Of a stretch of 64,000 nucleotides of DNA, positions 1 through 9,053 are shown piece after piece. The stretch is from Gallionella sp. GTDB lineage: Bacteria > Pseudomonadota > Gammaproteobacteria > Burkholderiales > Gallionellaceae. The notes under the pieces are model-generated. The model saw only the letters and a program-made list of their open reading frames with translations. It searched no databases and was not told where the DNA came from. The translations under genes were made by a program, and so were the position numbers. Positions within the stretch are counted from its first letter, which is position 1. Every line of letters starts with the position of its first letter. The stretch covers positions 1-64,000 of the forward strand of contig JAUXOL010000021.1 in the NCBI GenBank assembly GCA_030682375.1. Reading direction: 5' to 3'.

Positions 1-2090
1 TGCCGCCCAGCGTCAGCGCCTTCGGCGTGATGTTGGCGGTGGTGTTGGCCTGATCGGTGATCGCATAGTTACCTGCATCGGCCCCGCCATAGCTGCTGGC
101 GAGCGTGACGGTCTTGCCGTTGGCCACGTTCTTGTCCGCGAACGTACCGGTGGCGCTGACGGTGACGGTGTCGCCGCCCACCAGGCCGGTGAGGGTTGCG
201 CCGACCGTGTTGGCGGTCGCCGCCGTCGTTCCGTCGTAAACCTTGTTGTTGCCGACGATGCCGCTGACCGACATCGCTTTCGGCGTGATGTTCGCCGTCG
301 TGCTCGCCTGGTCGGTGATCGCGTAGTTCCCGGCATCCGCCCCGCCGTAGCTGCTGGCGAGCGTAACCGTCTTGCCGTTAGCCACGCTCTTGTCCGAGAA
401 CGTGCCGGTCGCGCCCACCGTCACCGTGTCGCCGCCGACCAGACCGGTGAACACCGCGCCCGCAGCGTTCACCGTCGCCGTCGTCGTGCCGTCGTAGGTC
501 TTGTTGCCGGCCGTGATGCCGCTCAGCGTCAAAGCCTTGGCGGTGATGTTCGCAGTGCCGCCAGGCTGGACGATGGTGTAGTTACCGGCGTCGGCTCCGC
601 CCAGCGTATAGCCGGCAATGGTAACCGTCTTGCCGGTGCCGACGTTCTTGTTGGCGAAGGTGCCGCTGCCGGCGCCTCCCACGGTGACCGTGTCGCCCCC
701 CAGAGCGAAAACGGTTGCAGTGCCACTTAAGGTCGCCGTGGTGGTGCCGTCGTAGACCTTGCTGTCGGCGATGATGCCGGTGACCGACAGGCTGGCCGCA
801 GTGATATTGGCGGTGACGCCGACCGGTTGCACGATGGTGTAGTTACCCGCGTCGGCCCCGCCCAGGGTATAGCCAGTGACAGTGACGGCCTTGCCGTTGG
901 CCACGTTCTTGTCGGCGAAGGTGCCGCTGCCGGTGCCGCCGACGGTGACCGTGTCGCTGCCCAGGGCGGTGACGGCAGCCGTGCCGCCCAGCGTCGCAGC
1001 GGTGGTGGTGTCATAGGTCTTGTTGCCCGCGGTGACGCCGGTGACGGTGAGGTTGGCCGGGGTGATGTTTGCCGTTGTGGTGGCTTGGTCGGTAATGGTG
1101 TAGTTGCCGGCGTCCGCGCCGCCGTAGGAACTGGCGAGCGTGACCGTCTTGCCGTTGGCCACGTTCTTGTCGGAGAAGGTGCCGGTGGCGGAAACAGTAA
1201 CGGTATCGCCGCCCACCTTGCCGGTAAATACCGCGCCGGCGGTATTCACGGTGGCGGCGGTGGTGGCGTCGTAAGTCTTGTTGCCGACCGTGATGCCGCT
1301 GACGGTGATGGCGGCCTGGGTGATATTGGCCGTGACGCCGGTGGGCTGCACGACGGTGTAGTTGCCGGCATCGGCGCCGCCCAGCGTGTAGCCGGTGACG
1401 GTGACGGACTTGCCGTTGCCCACATTCTTGTTGGCGAAGGTGCCGCTGCCAGTGCCGCCTACGGTGACCGTGTCGCTGCCCAGGGCAGAGACTGCGGCTA
1501 CGCCGCCCAGGGTTGCGGCGGTGGTGCCGTCATAGGTCTTGTTGCCCGCGGTGACACCGGTCACGGTGAGATTGGCCGCAGTGATGTTGGCGGTGACACC
1601 GACCGGTTGCACGATGGTGTAGTTGCCCGCATCCGCGCCGCCCAAGGTATAACCGGTGACGGTGACTGCCTTGCCGTTGGCCACGTTCTTGTCGGCGAAG
1701 GTGCCGCTGCCGGTGCCGCCCACGGTGACTGTGTCGCCGCCAAGAGCGGCGACGGCAGCCGTGCCACCCAAGGTCGCGGCGGTGGTGGCGTCATAGGTCT
1801 TGTTGCCTGCGGTGACGCCGGTCACGGTGAGGTTGGCCGCGGTGATGTTCGCGGTCTTGCTTCCGGGTTGATTGCTCAGGTAATAGGTGGCCGTAACGCC
1901 GCCAGCCAGCCCTACCGTGCCACCAGCTGAATAGCCGCTGAAGGTCACGGTCTTTCCGGTACCGACATTCTTGGTGTCGAAGGTCGCCGTGCCGGCGGTC
2001 AGGGTGGCGCCGGCCGGCGTTCCCACCAGCCCGAATGCCGTCTGCATCGTCGCCGTCGTGCCGCCGTCGTAGGTCTTGTTATTTACGACG
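1..2090 (-). repeat. Tandem 258-276 bp coding repeats (YDG domains)
   Basis: The KTYDG-encoding segment recurs at about 2075, 1799, 1538, 1277, 1019, 758, 500 and 242. Spacings are 276, 261, 261, 258, 261, 258 and 258 bp, all multiples of three. Units fall into two alternating subtypes, one with TLGGADAGNYT and one with SSYGGADAGNY. The array continues beyond the window edge. Near-identical units such as 1277-1538 and 1538-1799 imply recent duplication or conversion. Confidence 0.9.
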
Positions 2091-3916
2091 CCGGCTGTAT
2101 CGGCACGCACCAACTGGTAGACATTGAAGGTGCCGCAGAAGGACCCGGTAGCGCAATCGGCCGGACCGTCAGCCTTATAACCCGTCGTCGATGAGGGCGC
2201 ATTGGTGTAGATGGTGGTGGAGCCGACGCCTTGAGTCGCGATGAGCGAGGTTCCACCGCTAGAGATACCAGTGGCGATATTCACAGTGCCGGTGCCGATG
2301 CCGGTGTTGTCGGCGCGCAGAACGATGCTGCCGCTGCCGCCCGCCCCTATCGTATCGAGCCAACCATTCACGTTCACATGGCGGTAGGCGCTCAAGGTCA
2401 GCGTGGTCGCGGCGCCCCATTGTACCCAGACATCAGAATTGAGGATGATGTCTCCGTTGGTTCCCGAACCGCCGCTGCTGCTGAGGATGGTGATATTGCC
2501 ACCTCCCAAGTTAGTGATCAGGGTGGTGTCGAGTATGTCACCCGTTCCACCAGAGTAGATGGTGAAGTCCGTGGGATCGAGCAGCCAGTCGCCGACCTTG
2601 CCCTTGGGTGCCAGGGTGTTGACGCGAGTGTTCGCACCGATAGTCAGCTTTTTGCCCGAGGTCTCGACGAAGCCGCCGTCTCCGTCGATCGCCCCGCCGC
2701 GAGCGCTGAATGTACCGTCCACCGTGGTGTGACCGTCCGACCAGACCACGATCTTGCCGCCGTTGCCGCCGGTCAGTGCATCGGCATCGATGCTGGCACC
2801 GGCGGCGACGTTGGCCGTCTTCGCGTTCTGTTCCGGCCCCTTGCCCTGATAGTTGCCGCCGAAAAGCGCCGTGCCGCCGCCAGCGTCGCCGGAAACGTCT
2901 ACGCTCGCGCCAGCCAGCACATCCACCTGTCCGCCCAGCACCTTCACCGTGCCGCCGGTCTCTCCCGCACTCTTTCCGGAAGCATCCAGAATGCCACTAT
3001 TGCTGACTTCACCGATGTTGCCGCCGTCCAGCACGATGGTGCCGTTAACGTTCTGCACGCTGCGCGCCTCGATCACGCCGGTGTTGTTCACCACGCTGGC
3101 CAACAGCGCGTTCTTTGCGCCCGCCGACATCAACACCGTGCCGCCGTCGGCTCGGATCAGCCCGCCGTTGGTGGCCTGATTATTCAACGTACTTTGATCC
3201 ACCTGCATCTTGACCAGCTTGTTGCCGGCAAATGTCAGCGTGACGGCGCTGCCCGCCCCCAGGGCGGCCGTGCCGGAATTCGCAGTGATCGTGCCGGTGT
3301 TGCTGACGCTGTTGCCAAGCAACGCGACATAGCCGCCGCGGAGATTGCCCTGATTGACCACGCTGCCGGTGCCGATACCGGCGAAGCTGCGCGCCGCACT
3401 GCCCAGGTCGGCGTCGTCGAAGCCCAGCGTGGAGGCGACCAGACCGCCGACGTTGACCTGCGCGCCCGCACCGAACAGCACGCCGTTAGGATTGATCAGG
3501 TAGACCTGTCCATTAGCGTTGAGATTGCCCAGTATCTGGCTGCCGTTAGTGTCGAAGATGCGGTTGACCGCGATTGCGGAGGCGGAAGGCTGGACGAAAT
3601 TGACCGTCTCCTGCGCGCCGACATTGAAACCCTGCCAATTGAGGGAGAGATTCTGGCTGGTCTGGTTGATGGTGGTGACGGTGCCGCTCTGGGCAATGCT
3701 ACCTGCGCCCAAGACGACCTGCCCGCCGCTCGGCGCGGCCCCTGCGAGCGAGGACAGGGCGATAGGCGAAAGCAGCGCCAGCGCAGCCGCGATGAGTTTG
3801 CGCCCGGAAATCGATTTGCCATGCCCCTTGGCATTCTCGGCGACGGCAATCCAGGTATGCGTAACCTCGCTCCAGACCAAACGATAAATGCGGTTCATCG
3901 ATGCGTGGCGTTTCAT
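1..3916 (-). CDS. Two-partner-secretion (filamentous haemagglutinin-like) adhesin with YDG repeats, partial at its C-terminal end
   Basis: An open frame of 1305 codons runs off the window edge, so the C-terminus is missing. Residues 7-30 (MNRIYRLVW...) form an extended signal peptide region (ESPR), followed by a hydrophobic signal segment ending near residue 60. The TPS/haemagglutination-activity domain follows, with the NPNG motif in INPNGVLFG near residue 145. From about residue 614 the protein is made of YDG-type repeats of 86-92 residues (core KTYDGTTAA), about eight units up to the edge. Such proteins leave the cell through a TpsB (ShlB/FhaC-type) barrel and act in surface attachment; no tpsB is visible here. 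ATG 3916 has AGGGG upstream; ATG 3898 is an in-frame alternative that starts exactly at the ESPR. Family call is firm, ligand unknown. Confidence 0.9.
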   Translation of the reverse strand, partial: MKRHASMNRIYRLVWSEVTHTWIAVAENAKGHGKSISGRKLIAAALALLSPIALSSLAGAAPSGGQVVLGAGSIAQSGTVTTINQTSQNLSLNWQGFNVGAQETVNFVQPSASAIAVNRIFDTNGSQILGNLNANGQVYLINPNGVLFGAGAQVNVGGLVASTLGFDDADLGSAARSFAGIGTGSVVNQGNLRGGYVALLGNSVSNTGTITANSGTAALGAGSAVTLTFAGNKLVKMQVDQSTLNNQATNGGLIRADGGTVLMSAGAKNALLASVVNNTGVIEARSVQNVNGTIVLDGGNIGEVSNSGILDASGKSAGETGGTVKVLGGQVDVLAGASVDVSGDAGGGTALFGGNYQGKGPEQNAKTANVAAGASIDADALTGGNGGKIVVWSDGHTTVDGTFSARGGAIDGDGGFVETSGKKLTIGANTRVNTLAPKGKVGDWLLDPTDFTIYSGGTGDILDTTLITNLGGGNITILSSSGGSGTNGDIILNSDVWVQWGAATTLTLSAYRHVNVNGWLDTIGAGGSGSIVLRADNTGIGTGTVNIATGISSGGTSLIATQGVGSTTIYTNAPSSTTGYKADGPADCATGSFCGTFNVYQLVRADTAGVVNNKTYDGGTTATMQTAFGLVGTPAGATLTAGTATFDTKNVGTGKTVTFSGYSAGGTVGLAGGVTATYYLSNQPGSKTANITAANLTVTGVTAGNKTYDATTAATLGGTAAVAALGGDTVTVGGTGSGTFADKNVANGKAVTVTGYTLGGADAGNYTIVQPVGVTANITAANLTVTGVTAGNKTYDGTTAATLGGVAAVSALGSDTVTVGGTGSGTFANKNVGNGKSVTVTGYTLGGADAGNYTVVQPTGVTANITQAAITVSGITVGNKTYDATTAATVNTAGAVFTGKVGGDTVTVSATGTFSDKNVANGKTVTLASSYGGADAGNYTITDQATTTANITPANLTVTGVTAGNKTYDTTTAATLGGTAAVTALGSDTVTVGGTGSGTFADKNVANGKAVTVTGYTLGGADAGNYTIVQPVGVTANITAASLSVTGIIADSKVYDGTTTATLSGTATVFALGGDTVTVGGAGSGTFANKNVGTGKTVTIAGYTLGGADAGNYTIVQPGGTANITAKALTLSGITAGNKTYDGTTTATVNAAGAVFTGLVGGDTVTVGATGTFSDKSVANGKTVTLASSYGGADAGNYAITDQASTTANITPKAMSVSGIVGNNKVYDGTTAATANTVGATLTGLVGGDTVTVSATGTFADKNVANGKTVTLASSYGGADAGNYAITDQANTTANITPKALTLGG

Positions 3917-4212
3917 GACAGCCATCCCCTAACGGTTATTGATTTTTATATCCACGGAGCCGAAGGCTGACGCATCGGCGCTTGAAAGCCGGGCGATTCT
4001 ATCTATCACGCACCGGGAAATGAATAGACCGAAATATATAGGCCGATATATATAGGCCGATATATATAGGCATCTCCAAACCCATATGGGGAGCGACTGA
4101 AATCGACGTCTTGAACGGAAGGGGAAATTTGGCAGAAACCGCCAGACAACATGTACGGAAACGAGAATCGCCCAACACAACTTGCAGGAGATGCTGACGT
4201 TTGCCCTGCGCT
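3917..4212. other. Upstream region of the adhesin, no gene seen
   Basis: About 300 bases between the adhesin start and the tRNA-Arg terminator carry no convincing coding frame. The stretch is more AT-rich than its neighbours and contains the 14-bp tandem repeat at 4031-4072. It should hold the adhesin promoter on the minus strand, although no single -35/-10 pair stands out. Confidence 0.6.
4031..4072. repeat. Three tandem copies of a 14-bp TA-rich repeat
   Basis: Three head-to-tail copies of GATATATATAGGCC lie here; the first has GAA in place of GAT and the last ends in A. The repeat sits 115-156 bp upstream of the adhesin ATG. Read on the minus strand each unit contains TATATAT, which could act as a -10 element. 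Confidence 0.9.
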
Positions 4213-4249
4213 AAAAGAAAAAGGGCTAAGCATTTCTGCCTAACCCTTT
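4213..4249 (-). terminator. Rho-independent terminator after the second tRNA-Arg
   Basis: A 13-bp stem (4220-4232 with 4237-4249, one G-T type mismatch, loop of 4) is followed on the minus strand by TTCTTTT. It lies 7 bases beyond the tRNA 3' end. Confidence 0.85.
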
Positions 4250-4255
4250 GATTAT

Positions 4256-4332
4256 TGGTGCGCCCGAAGAGATTCGAACTCCTGACCCCTTGGTTCGTAG
4301 CCAAGTACTCTATCCAGCTGAGCTACGGGCGC
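4256..4332 (-). tRNA. tRNA-Arg(ACG), copy 2
   Basis: The minus strand gives a 77-nt cloverleaf including encoded CCA. The acceptor stem is GCGCCCG/CGGGCGC, and the anticodon loop CTACGAA is closed by CTTGG/CCAAG. A34 would be edited to inosine by TadA. The sequence is identical to the copy at 4413-4489. Confidence 0.97.
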
Positions 4333-4366
4333 GTGTAACGCTGTTGTTCCCTTTGCAGGAGCGTCT

Positions 4367-4403
4367 GATGAAAACGGGCTAGATCATTCCTGATCTAACC
4401 CGT
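4367..4403 (-). terminator. Rho-independent terminator after the first tRNA-Arg
   Basis: The stem 4374-4386 pairs with 4391-4403 (12 of 13 positions, loop TTCC) and is followed on the minus strand by TTTTC. It separates the two tRNA-Arg copies, so the second copy may need its own promoter or read-through. Confidence 0.8.
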
Positions 4404-4412
4404 GTAATTATT

Positions 4413-4489
4413 TGGTGCGCCCGAAGAGATTCGAACTCCTGACCCCTTGGTTCGTAGCCAAGTACTCTATCCAGCTGAGCTACGGGCGC
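4413..4489 (-). tRNA. tRNA-Arg(ACG), copy 1
   Basis: A 77-nt tRNA with encoded CCA, base-for-base identical to the copy at 4256-4332. It is 26 nt downstream of tRNA-Ser on the same strand, so the two are probably cotranscribed. Confidence 0.97.
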
Positions 4490-4515
4490 ATTTTTAGCAT
4501 TACTGCTGTTACCTT

Positions 4516-4609
4516 TGGCGGAGAAGGAGGGATTCGAACCCTCGATACAAGTTTAAGCTCGTATGCGTCCTTAGCAGGGACGTGCCTTCGACCACTCGGC
4601 CACCTCTCC
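4516..4609 (-). tRNA. tRNA-Ser(GCU)
   Basis: A 94-nt class II tRNA with a long variable arm and encoded CCA. The 5' end is GGAGAGGTG and the anticodon loop CTGCTAA reads GCU, decoding AGC/AGU. It is the first gene of the minus-strand tRNA cluster. Confidence 0.97.
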
Positions 4610-4663
4610 GAAGGCCGCGCATATTAATGTAAACGTCCGGAAAGGTCAAACTGATTATGCGGG

Positions 4664-5896
4664 TTATGCGTCTTCCTGATCCAGATCGAAAGCCTTGTGC
4701 AGCACGCGCACGGCCAGCTCCAGATATTTCTCGTCGATGACCACGGAAATCTTGATCTCGGATGTGGAGATCATCTGGATGTTGATGCCCTCTTCCGCCA
4801 GCGTGCGGAACATCTTGCTGGCGATGCCGACGTGCGAGCGCATGCCGACGCCGACCACGGAGACCTTGGCGGCCTTGTTGTCGCCGACCACTTCGCGCGC
4901 ACCGATGTGCGGCTGGACCTGATTCTTCAGAATGTCCATCGCCTTGACGAACTCGTTGCGGTGCACGGTGAACGAGAAGTCGGTGGTGCCGTCTTCGCTT
5001 ACGTTCTGGATGATCATGTCCACATCGATGTTGGCGTCGGAGACCGGCCCCAGGATCTGGTAGGCGATGCCCGGCTTGTCGGGCACGCCCAGCACGGTGA
5101 TCTTGGCTTCGTCGCGATTGAACGCGATTCCGGAAATGATTGCTTGTTCCATTTTGTCGTCATCCTCAAAAGTAATCAGCGTGCCTTCGCCCTCTTCCGC
5201 GAAGCTGGACAGCACGCGCAGCTTGACCTTGTATTTCCCGGCGAATTCCACCGAACGGATCTGCAGCACCTTGGAGCCGAGACTGGCCATCTCCAGCATT
5301 TCTTCGAAGGTGATGGTCTTCAGGCGGCGCGCCTCAGGCACCACGCGGGGGTCGGTCGTATAGACGCCGTCCACGTCGGTGTAGATCTGACATTCGTCGG
5401 CGCGCAACGCCGCGGCAATCGCCACGCCGGTGGTGTCCGAACCGCCGCGGCCCAGCGTGGTGATGTTGCCATCTTCATCCATGCCCTGAAAGCCGGCGAC
5501 CACGACCACATGATCGCTCTCCAGATCGGCGCGAATGTTCTGTTCGTCGATGCTGACGATACGCGCCTTGGTGAAGGCGCTATCGGTCAGTATCTTGACC
5601 TGACCGCCAGTGTAGCTCTTGGACTTCAGGCCGATCTCCTTCAGCGCCATCGCCAGCAGGCCGATGGTGACCTGCTCGCCGGTGGAGATGATCACATCCA
5701 GTTCGCGCGGATCGGGATGTTTCTGAATCTCGTGGGCGAGGCCGATCAGGCGATTGGTTTCGCCACTCATCGCGGAGACCACCACCACGACCTGATGCCC
5801 CTGTGCCTTGAATTTCGCGACGCGCCGCGCCACGTTCTTGATGCGGTCGGGATTGCCGACCGAGGTGCCGCCGTACTTCTGAACGATCAATGCCAC
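4664..5896 (-). CDS. lysC: Aspartate kinase
   Basis: This 410-residue protein phosphorylates L-aspartate in the first step of lysine, threonine and methionine synthesis. The amino-acid-kinase domain covers about residues 1-240, with the N-terminal KYGGTSVG substrate loop and GRGGSDTT further on. Two ACT regulatory domains fill roughly 265-410, implying feedback control by lysine and/or threonine. The start is GTG at 5896, chosen because the family begins [10 protein letters not shown] and GGAA lies upstream. TAGAAT at 5938-5933 is a plausible -10. Such alpha/beta-type kinases often contain an internal start for the ACT-only subunit; I did not locate one with confidence. Confidence 0.97.
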   Translation of the reverse strand: MALIVQKYGGTSVGNPDRIKNVARRVAKFKAQGHQVVVVVSAMSGETNRLIGLAHEIQKHPDPRELDVIISTGEQVTIGLLAMALKEIGLKSKSYTGGQVKILTDSAFTKARIVSIDEQNIRADLESDHVVVVAGFQGMDEDGNITTLGRGGSDTTGVAIAAALRADECQIYTDVDGVYTTDPRVVPEARRLKTITFEEMLEMASLGSKVLQIRSVEFAGKYKVKLRVLSSFAEEGEGTLITFEDDDKMEQAIISGIAFNRDEAKITVLGVPDKPGIAYQILGPVSDANIDVDMIIQNVSEDGTTDFSFTVHRNEFVKAMDILKNQVQPHIGAREVVGDNKAAKVSVVGVGMRSHVGIASKMFRTLAEEGINIQMISTSEIKISVVIDEKYLELAVRVLHKAFDLDQEDA

Positions 5897-6027
5897 GATT
5901 TTTCCATGCCAGACTTGTTTAAAGTGGGCGCAATTCTAGCTTAAGTGCGCTAAAAAAACGAGGTGGGCAGATACCTGCATTTGCTACACTCCGCCGGAAT
6001 CACAGTTCCAATTCCCGCATACATCAC

Positions 6028-7761
6028 ATGACAGCAATCTCCCCGCGCACCGCCAGCGACTCCGCGACACAGAACCTGATCGCCAACGGCTACCCTCCCG
6101 CACTGGCACGCATCTTCGCCGCGCGCGGCATCAGCGACGGCAGCCAGATGGACACCACGTTCGCCGCACTGCTGCCGTTCGACCAGATGAAAGGCATACG
6201 CGAGATGGCCCGTCTGCTGGCCGACGCCATCGCCGCGCAGAAGCGGCTGCTGGTCATCGCCGACTACGACGCCGACGGTGCGACTGCCTGCACCGTGGCT
6301 GTGCGCGGCCTGCGCAGCCTGGGCGCACTCATCGAATTCATCGTACCCAACCGCTTCGAATACGGCTACGGCCTGACACCGGAGATCGTCCGCTTGGCTG
6401 CGGAACTGAAACCGGACATCCTGCTGACCGTGGACAACGGCATCGCCAGCGTAGACGGCGTCGCCGAGGCGAACCGGCTGGGCATGCAGGTGCTGGTCAC
6501 CGACCACCACCTGCCGGGCGACCAACTCCCAGACGCGGCCTGCATCGTCAACCCGAACCAGCCCGGCTGCAACTTCCCCAGCAAGAACCTCGCGGGTGTC
6601 GGCGTGATGTTCTATGTGCTGCTGGCGCTGCGCGCCGAGTTGCGCGAGCGCGGCGCGTTCGAGAAATCCCCCCCAGCCCCCCTTTTGCAAAGGGGGGAGT
6701 CCGCCCAATCGGGAGAGCCGAATTTAGCCAATCTGCTCGACCTCGTCGCGCTGGGCACGGTCGCCGACGTCGTGAAACTCGACCAGAACAACCGCATCCT
6801 CGTGCAGCAGGGTTTGCAACGCATCCGCGCCGGTCGCGCCTGCGCCGGGATCAACGCGCTGCTACGCATCGCCAAACGCGAACCGGCCAAGACCTCCAGC
6901 CTCGACCTCGGCTTCGCCGTCGGCCCGCGCCTGAATGCGGCCGGACGCCTCGACGACATGAGCTTGGGCATCGCCTGCCTGCTGACCGACGACGCAATTG
7001 AGGCGGATAGCATCGCCAAAGAACTCGATGCGCTGAACCGCGAGCGCCGCAGCATCGAGGCCGACATGCAGGACAGCGCGCTGGCGACCCTCGAAAACAT
7101 CGACCCGCAGGAAGGCTACACGCTGTCGCTGTTCGACGAGGGCTGGCACCAGGGCGTGATCGGCATCCTCGCCTCGCGCCTGAAAGATAAGTTCCACCGC
7201 CCGACCATCGCCTTCGCCCGCGCCAACAACGGCGAGATCAAGGGTTCGGGCCGCTCCATCCCCGGCCTGCATCTGCGCGACGCGCTGGATTTGGTCAGCA
7301 AAAGACACCCTGCGCTGATCAAGAAGTTCGGCGGCCATGCCGCGGCGGCGGGACTGAGCATCGCCGAGGCCGACTTCAACGCTTTCGTATCCGCCTTCGA
7401 ACAGGCCGCGAGCGAACTGCTCGACGAGCGCGACCTGATCCGCCGCATCGAGACCGACGGCGCACTGGAGCATGCAGACATGACGCTGGAGATCGCCCGC
7501 CTGTTGGACCAGCAAGTGTGGGGGCAAGGCTTCCCCGCACCGCAGTTCGACGATGAATTCGCGATCGCGAACCAGCGCGTGGTCGGCGAGAAGCACCTGC
7601 GGCTGCGGCTGGAGAAACAAGGGCGGCTGGTCGATGCGATTCTGTTCAACCAAGCCGATCCGCTACCGGACCGGGTGCGCCTCGTGTACAGCCTGGATAT
7701 CAACGAATACAATAGTAAACAGAGCCTGCAACTAATCGTCCGGCATTGGCAGCCGGAATAA
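6028..7761 (+). CDS. recJ: Single-stranded-DNA-specific exonuclease RecJ
   Basis: This 577-residue 5'-3' ssDNA exonuclease acts in RecFOR recombination, mismatch repair and base-excision repair. The DHH phosphoesterase motifs are visible as DYDADG near residue 79 and TDHH near 159, and the DHHA1 GGHAAAAG near 434, followed by the C-terminal OB-like region. Residues about 212-231 contain an extra segment, SPPAPLLQRGE, encoded by a C- and G-rich palindrome; E. coli RecJ is about 12 residues shorter here. No clear Shine-Dalgarno precedes the ATG. A -10-like TACACT lies at 5985-5990. Confidence 0.96.
   Translation: MTAISPRTASDSATQNLIANGYPPALARIFAARGISDGSQMDTTFAALLPFDQMKGIREMARLLADAIAAQKRLLVIADYDADGATACTVAVRGLRSLGALIEFIVPNRFEYGYGLTPEIVRLAAELKPDILLTVDNGIASVDGVAEANRLGMQVLVTDHHLPGDQLPDAACIVNPNQPGCNFPSKNLAGVGVMFYVLLALRAELRERGAFEKSPPAPLLQRGESAQSGEPNLANLLDLVALGTVADVVKLDQNNRILVQQGLQRIRAGRACAGINALLRIAKREPAKTSSLDLGFAVGPRLNAAGRLDDMSLGIACLLTDDAIEADSIAKELDALNRERRSIEADMQDSALATLENIDPQEGYTLSLFDEGWHQGVIGILASRLKDKFHRPTIAFARANNGEIKGSGRSIPGLHLRDALDLVSKRHPALIKKFGGHAAAAGLSIAEADFNAFVSAFEQAASELLDERDLIRRIETDGALEHADMTLEIARLLDQQVWGQGFPAPQFDDEFAIANQRVVGEKHLRLRLEKQGRLVDAILFNQADPLPDRVRLVYSLDINEYNSKQSLQLIVRHWQPE
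6668..6700. repeat. In-frame palindromic repeat inside recJ
   Basis: Seven Cs, AG and six Cs are followed by a 21-bp near-perfect palindrome at 6677-6697 (C6 T3, TGC, A3 G6). The translated product SPPAPLLQRGE is of a type I recognise from dispersed palindromic elements in proteobacterial genomes. It maps to a loop between conserved RecJ blocks. Confidence 0.8.
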
Positions 7762-7774
7762 ACAAGAGGACATA

Positions 7775-9037
7775 ATGGACTTCGCTCTGCTACAGGAAAA
7801 CGGCGTGGGAGCGCTGCCCCAGTTTCTCACCAGTCTCGCCATCGGCCTGCTGATCGGGCTGGAGCGCGAACGCAATCCCTCGGCCAAGGCCGGTCTGCGC
7901 ACTTTTGCGCTGGTCGCGGTGTTCGGCACGCTGTCCGCGCTGCTATCCGACAAGCTGGGCACCCCATGGATGCTGGTCGCCGGGATGATCGCGGTGGCCG
8001 GCATGATCGTTGCCGCCTACATCAACTCGCCCACCGAGGAAAACGATCCCGGCACCACCACGGTGATCGCGCTGCTGCTCAGTTACGGTCTGGGCGCGAT
8101 GATCTGGTACGGACTGGCCACACTCGCCGTGATGCTGGCGATAGGCATCACCACCCTGCTCTATTTCAAGCCGGAACTGCGCGGCATCTCGCAACGGCTG
8201 ACGCGCCGCGACCTGGTCGCCGTGTTGCAGTTCTCGGTGCTGACCTTCATCGTCCTGCCTATCCTGCCCGACCAGAGCTACGGCCCTTATGGCGCATTCA
8301 ACCCGCATCAGGCCTGGCTGATGGTGGTACTGATCTCAGGCCTCAGCCTGACGGGTTACGCGGCACTGCAAGTGGTCGGCACTCGCTACGGCGCACCGCT
8401 GCTGGGCCTGTTCGGCGGACTCGCCTCCAGCACCGCCACCACGCTGATCTATTCCAAGCATGGCAAGAGCAACCTGGCTATGCAGAGCCTTGCCGCCTCG
8501 GTGATCGTCATCGCCAGCATGGTGGTGCTGGTGCGCCTGTTCGTGGTCAGTTCGGTGCTGGCCTACGGCAGCCTGCCTGCGCTGATCCCGCTATTCGCCG
8601 GCGGCCTGTGCGCCGGGCTGATCGTCGCCCTGTACAACTGGCGCAAGATGAGCAAGGCAACCGAACTCTACATCCCTGAAACCGCCAACCCGGCGGAACT
8701 GCACACCGCCATCGGCTTCGGACTGCTGTATGTGGTCGTATTGCTGTTCACCGCATGGATGGCCGATATCGCCGGTAGCCAGGGTCTGTACGCGGTCGCA
8801 TTCGTTTCCGGCCTGACCGATGTGGATGCCATCGCACTGTCCAGCCTGCGCCTGCTCAACCTCGGCCAATTGAGCGAACAGCAGGCTGTCATCGCCATCG
8901 CCATCGGCTTCCTCTCCAACCTGGCGTTCAAGTTCGGCATGGTCGTGTTCATCGGCGGCTGGGGACTGGCCCGGCAGGTCGCCGTCGGCTTCGCCGCGAT
9001 CAGCCTGGGCGTGCTGGCCGGGCTGGTTGCGCTATAA
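7775..9037 (+). CDS. MgtC/SapB-type membrane protein with DUF4010
   Basis: The 420-residue polytopic inner-membrane protein starts with an MgtC/SapB-type region (GLLIGLERER near residues 25-34) and continues as a DUF4010-type membrane domain to the C-terminus. About a dozen hydrophobic segments can be counted. The MgtC part is associated with magnesium homeostasis and ATP synthase modulation in other bacteria; the role of the fused DUF4010 form is not known to me. It starts 13 bp after recJ with AAGAGGA upstream, so cotranscription with recJ is likely, without any evident functional link. Confidence 0.85.
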   Translation: MDFALLQENGVGALPQFLTSLAIGLLIGLERERNPSAKAGLRTFALVAVFGTLSALLSDKLGTPWMLVAGMIAVAGMIVAAYINSPTEENDPGTTTVIALLLSYGLGAMIWYGLATLAVMLAIGITTLLYFKPELRGISQRLTRRDLVAVLQFSVLTFIVLPILPDQSYGPYGAFNPHQAWLMVVLISGLSLTGYAALQVVGTRYGAPLLGLFGGLASSTATTLIYSKHGKSNLAMQSLAASVIVIASMVVLVRLFVVSSVLAYGSLPALIPLFAGGLCAGLIVALYNWRKMSKATELYIPETANPAELHTAIGFGLLYVVVLLFTAWMADIAGSQGLYAVAFVSGLTDVDAIALSSLRLLNLGQLSEQQAVIAIAIGFLSNLAFKFGMVVFIGGWGLARQVAVGFAAISLGVLAGLVAL

Positions 9038-9053
9038 CGGCTTCACAGTTCAT

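Noticed and set aside
1..2075. CRISPR-like regular repeats at the window start
   Set aside because: The period is about 260 bp, in multiples of three, and the repeats encode protein domains; there are no short repeats with unique spacers.
827..3970. Long plus-strand open frames (827-1930 and 2231-3970) opposite the adhesin
   Set aside because: They are compositional shadows: the repeats produce stop-free antisense frames, the peptides are low-complexity (Gly/Asp/Val/His), and the minus-strand frame has a clear ESPR, TPS domain and YDG repeats.
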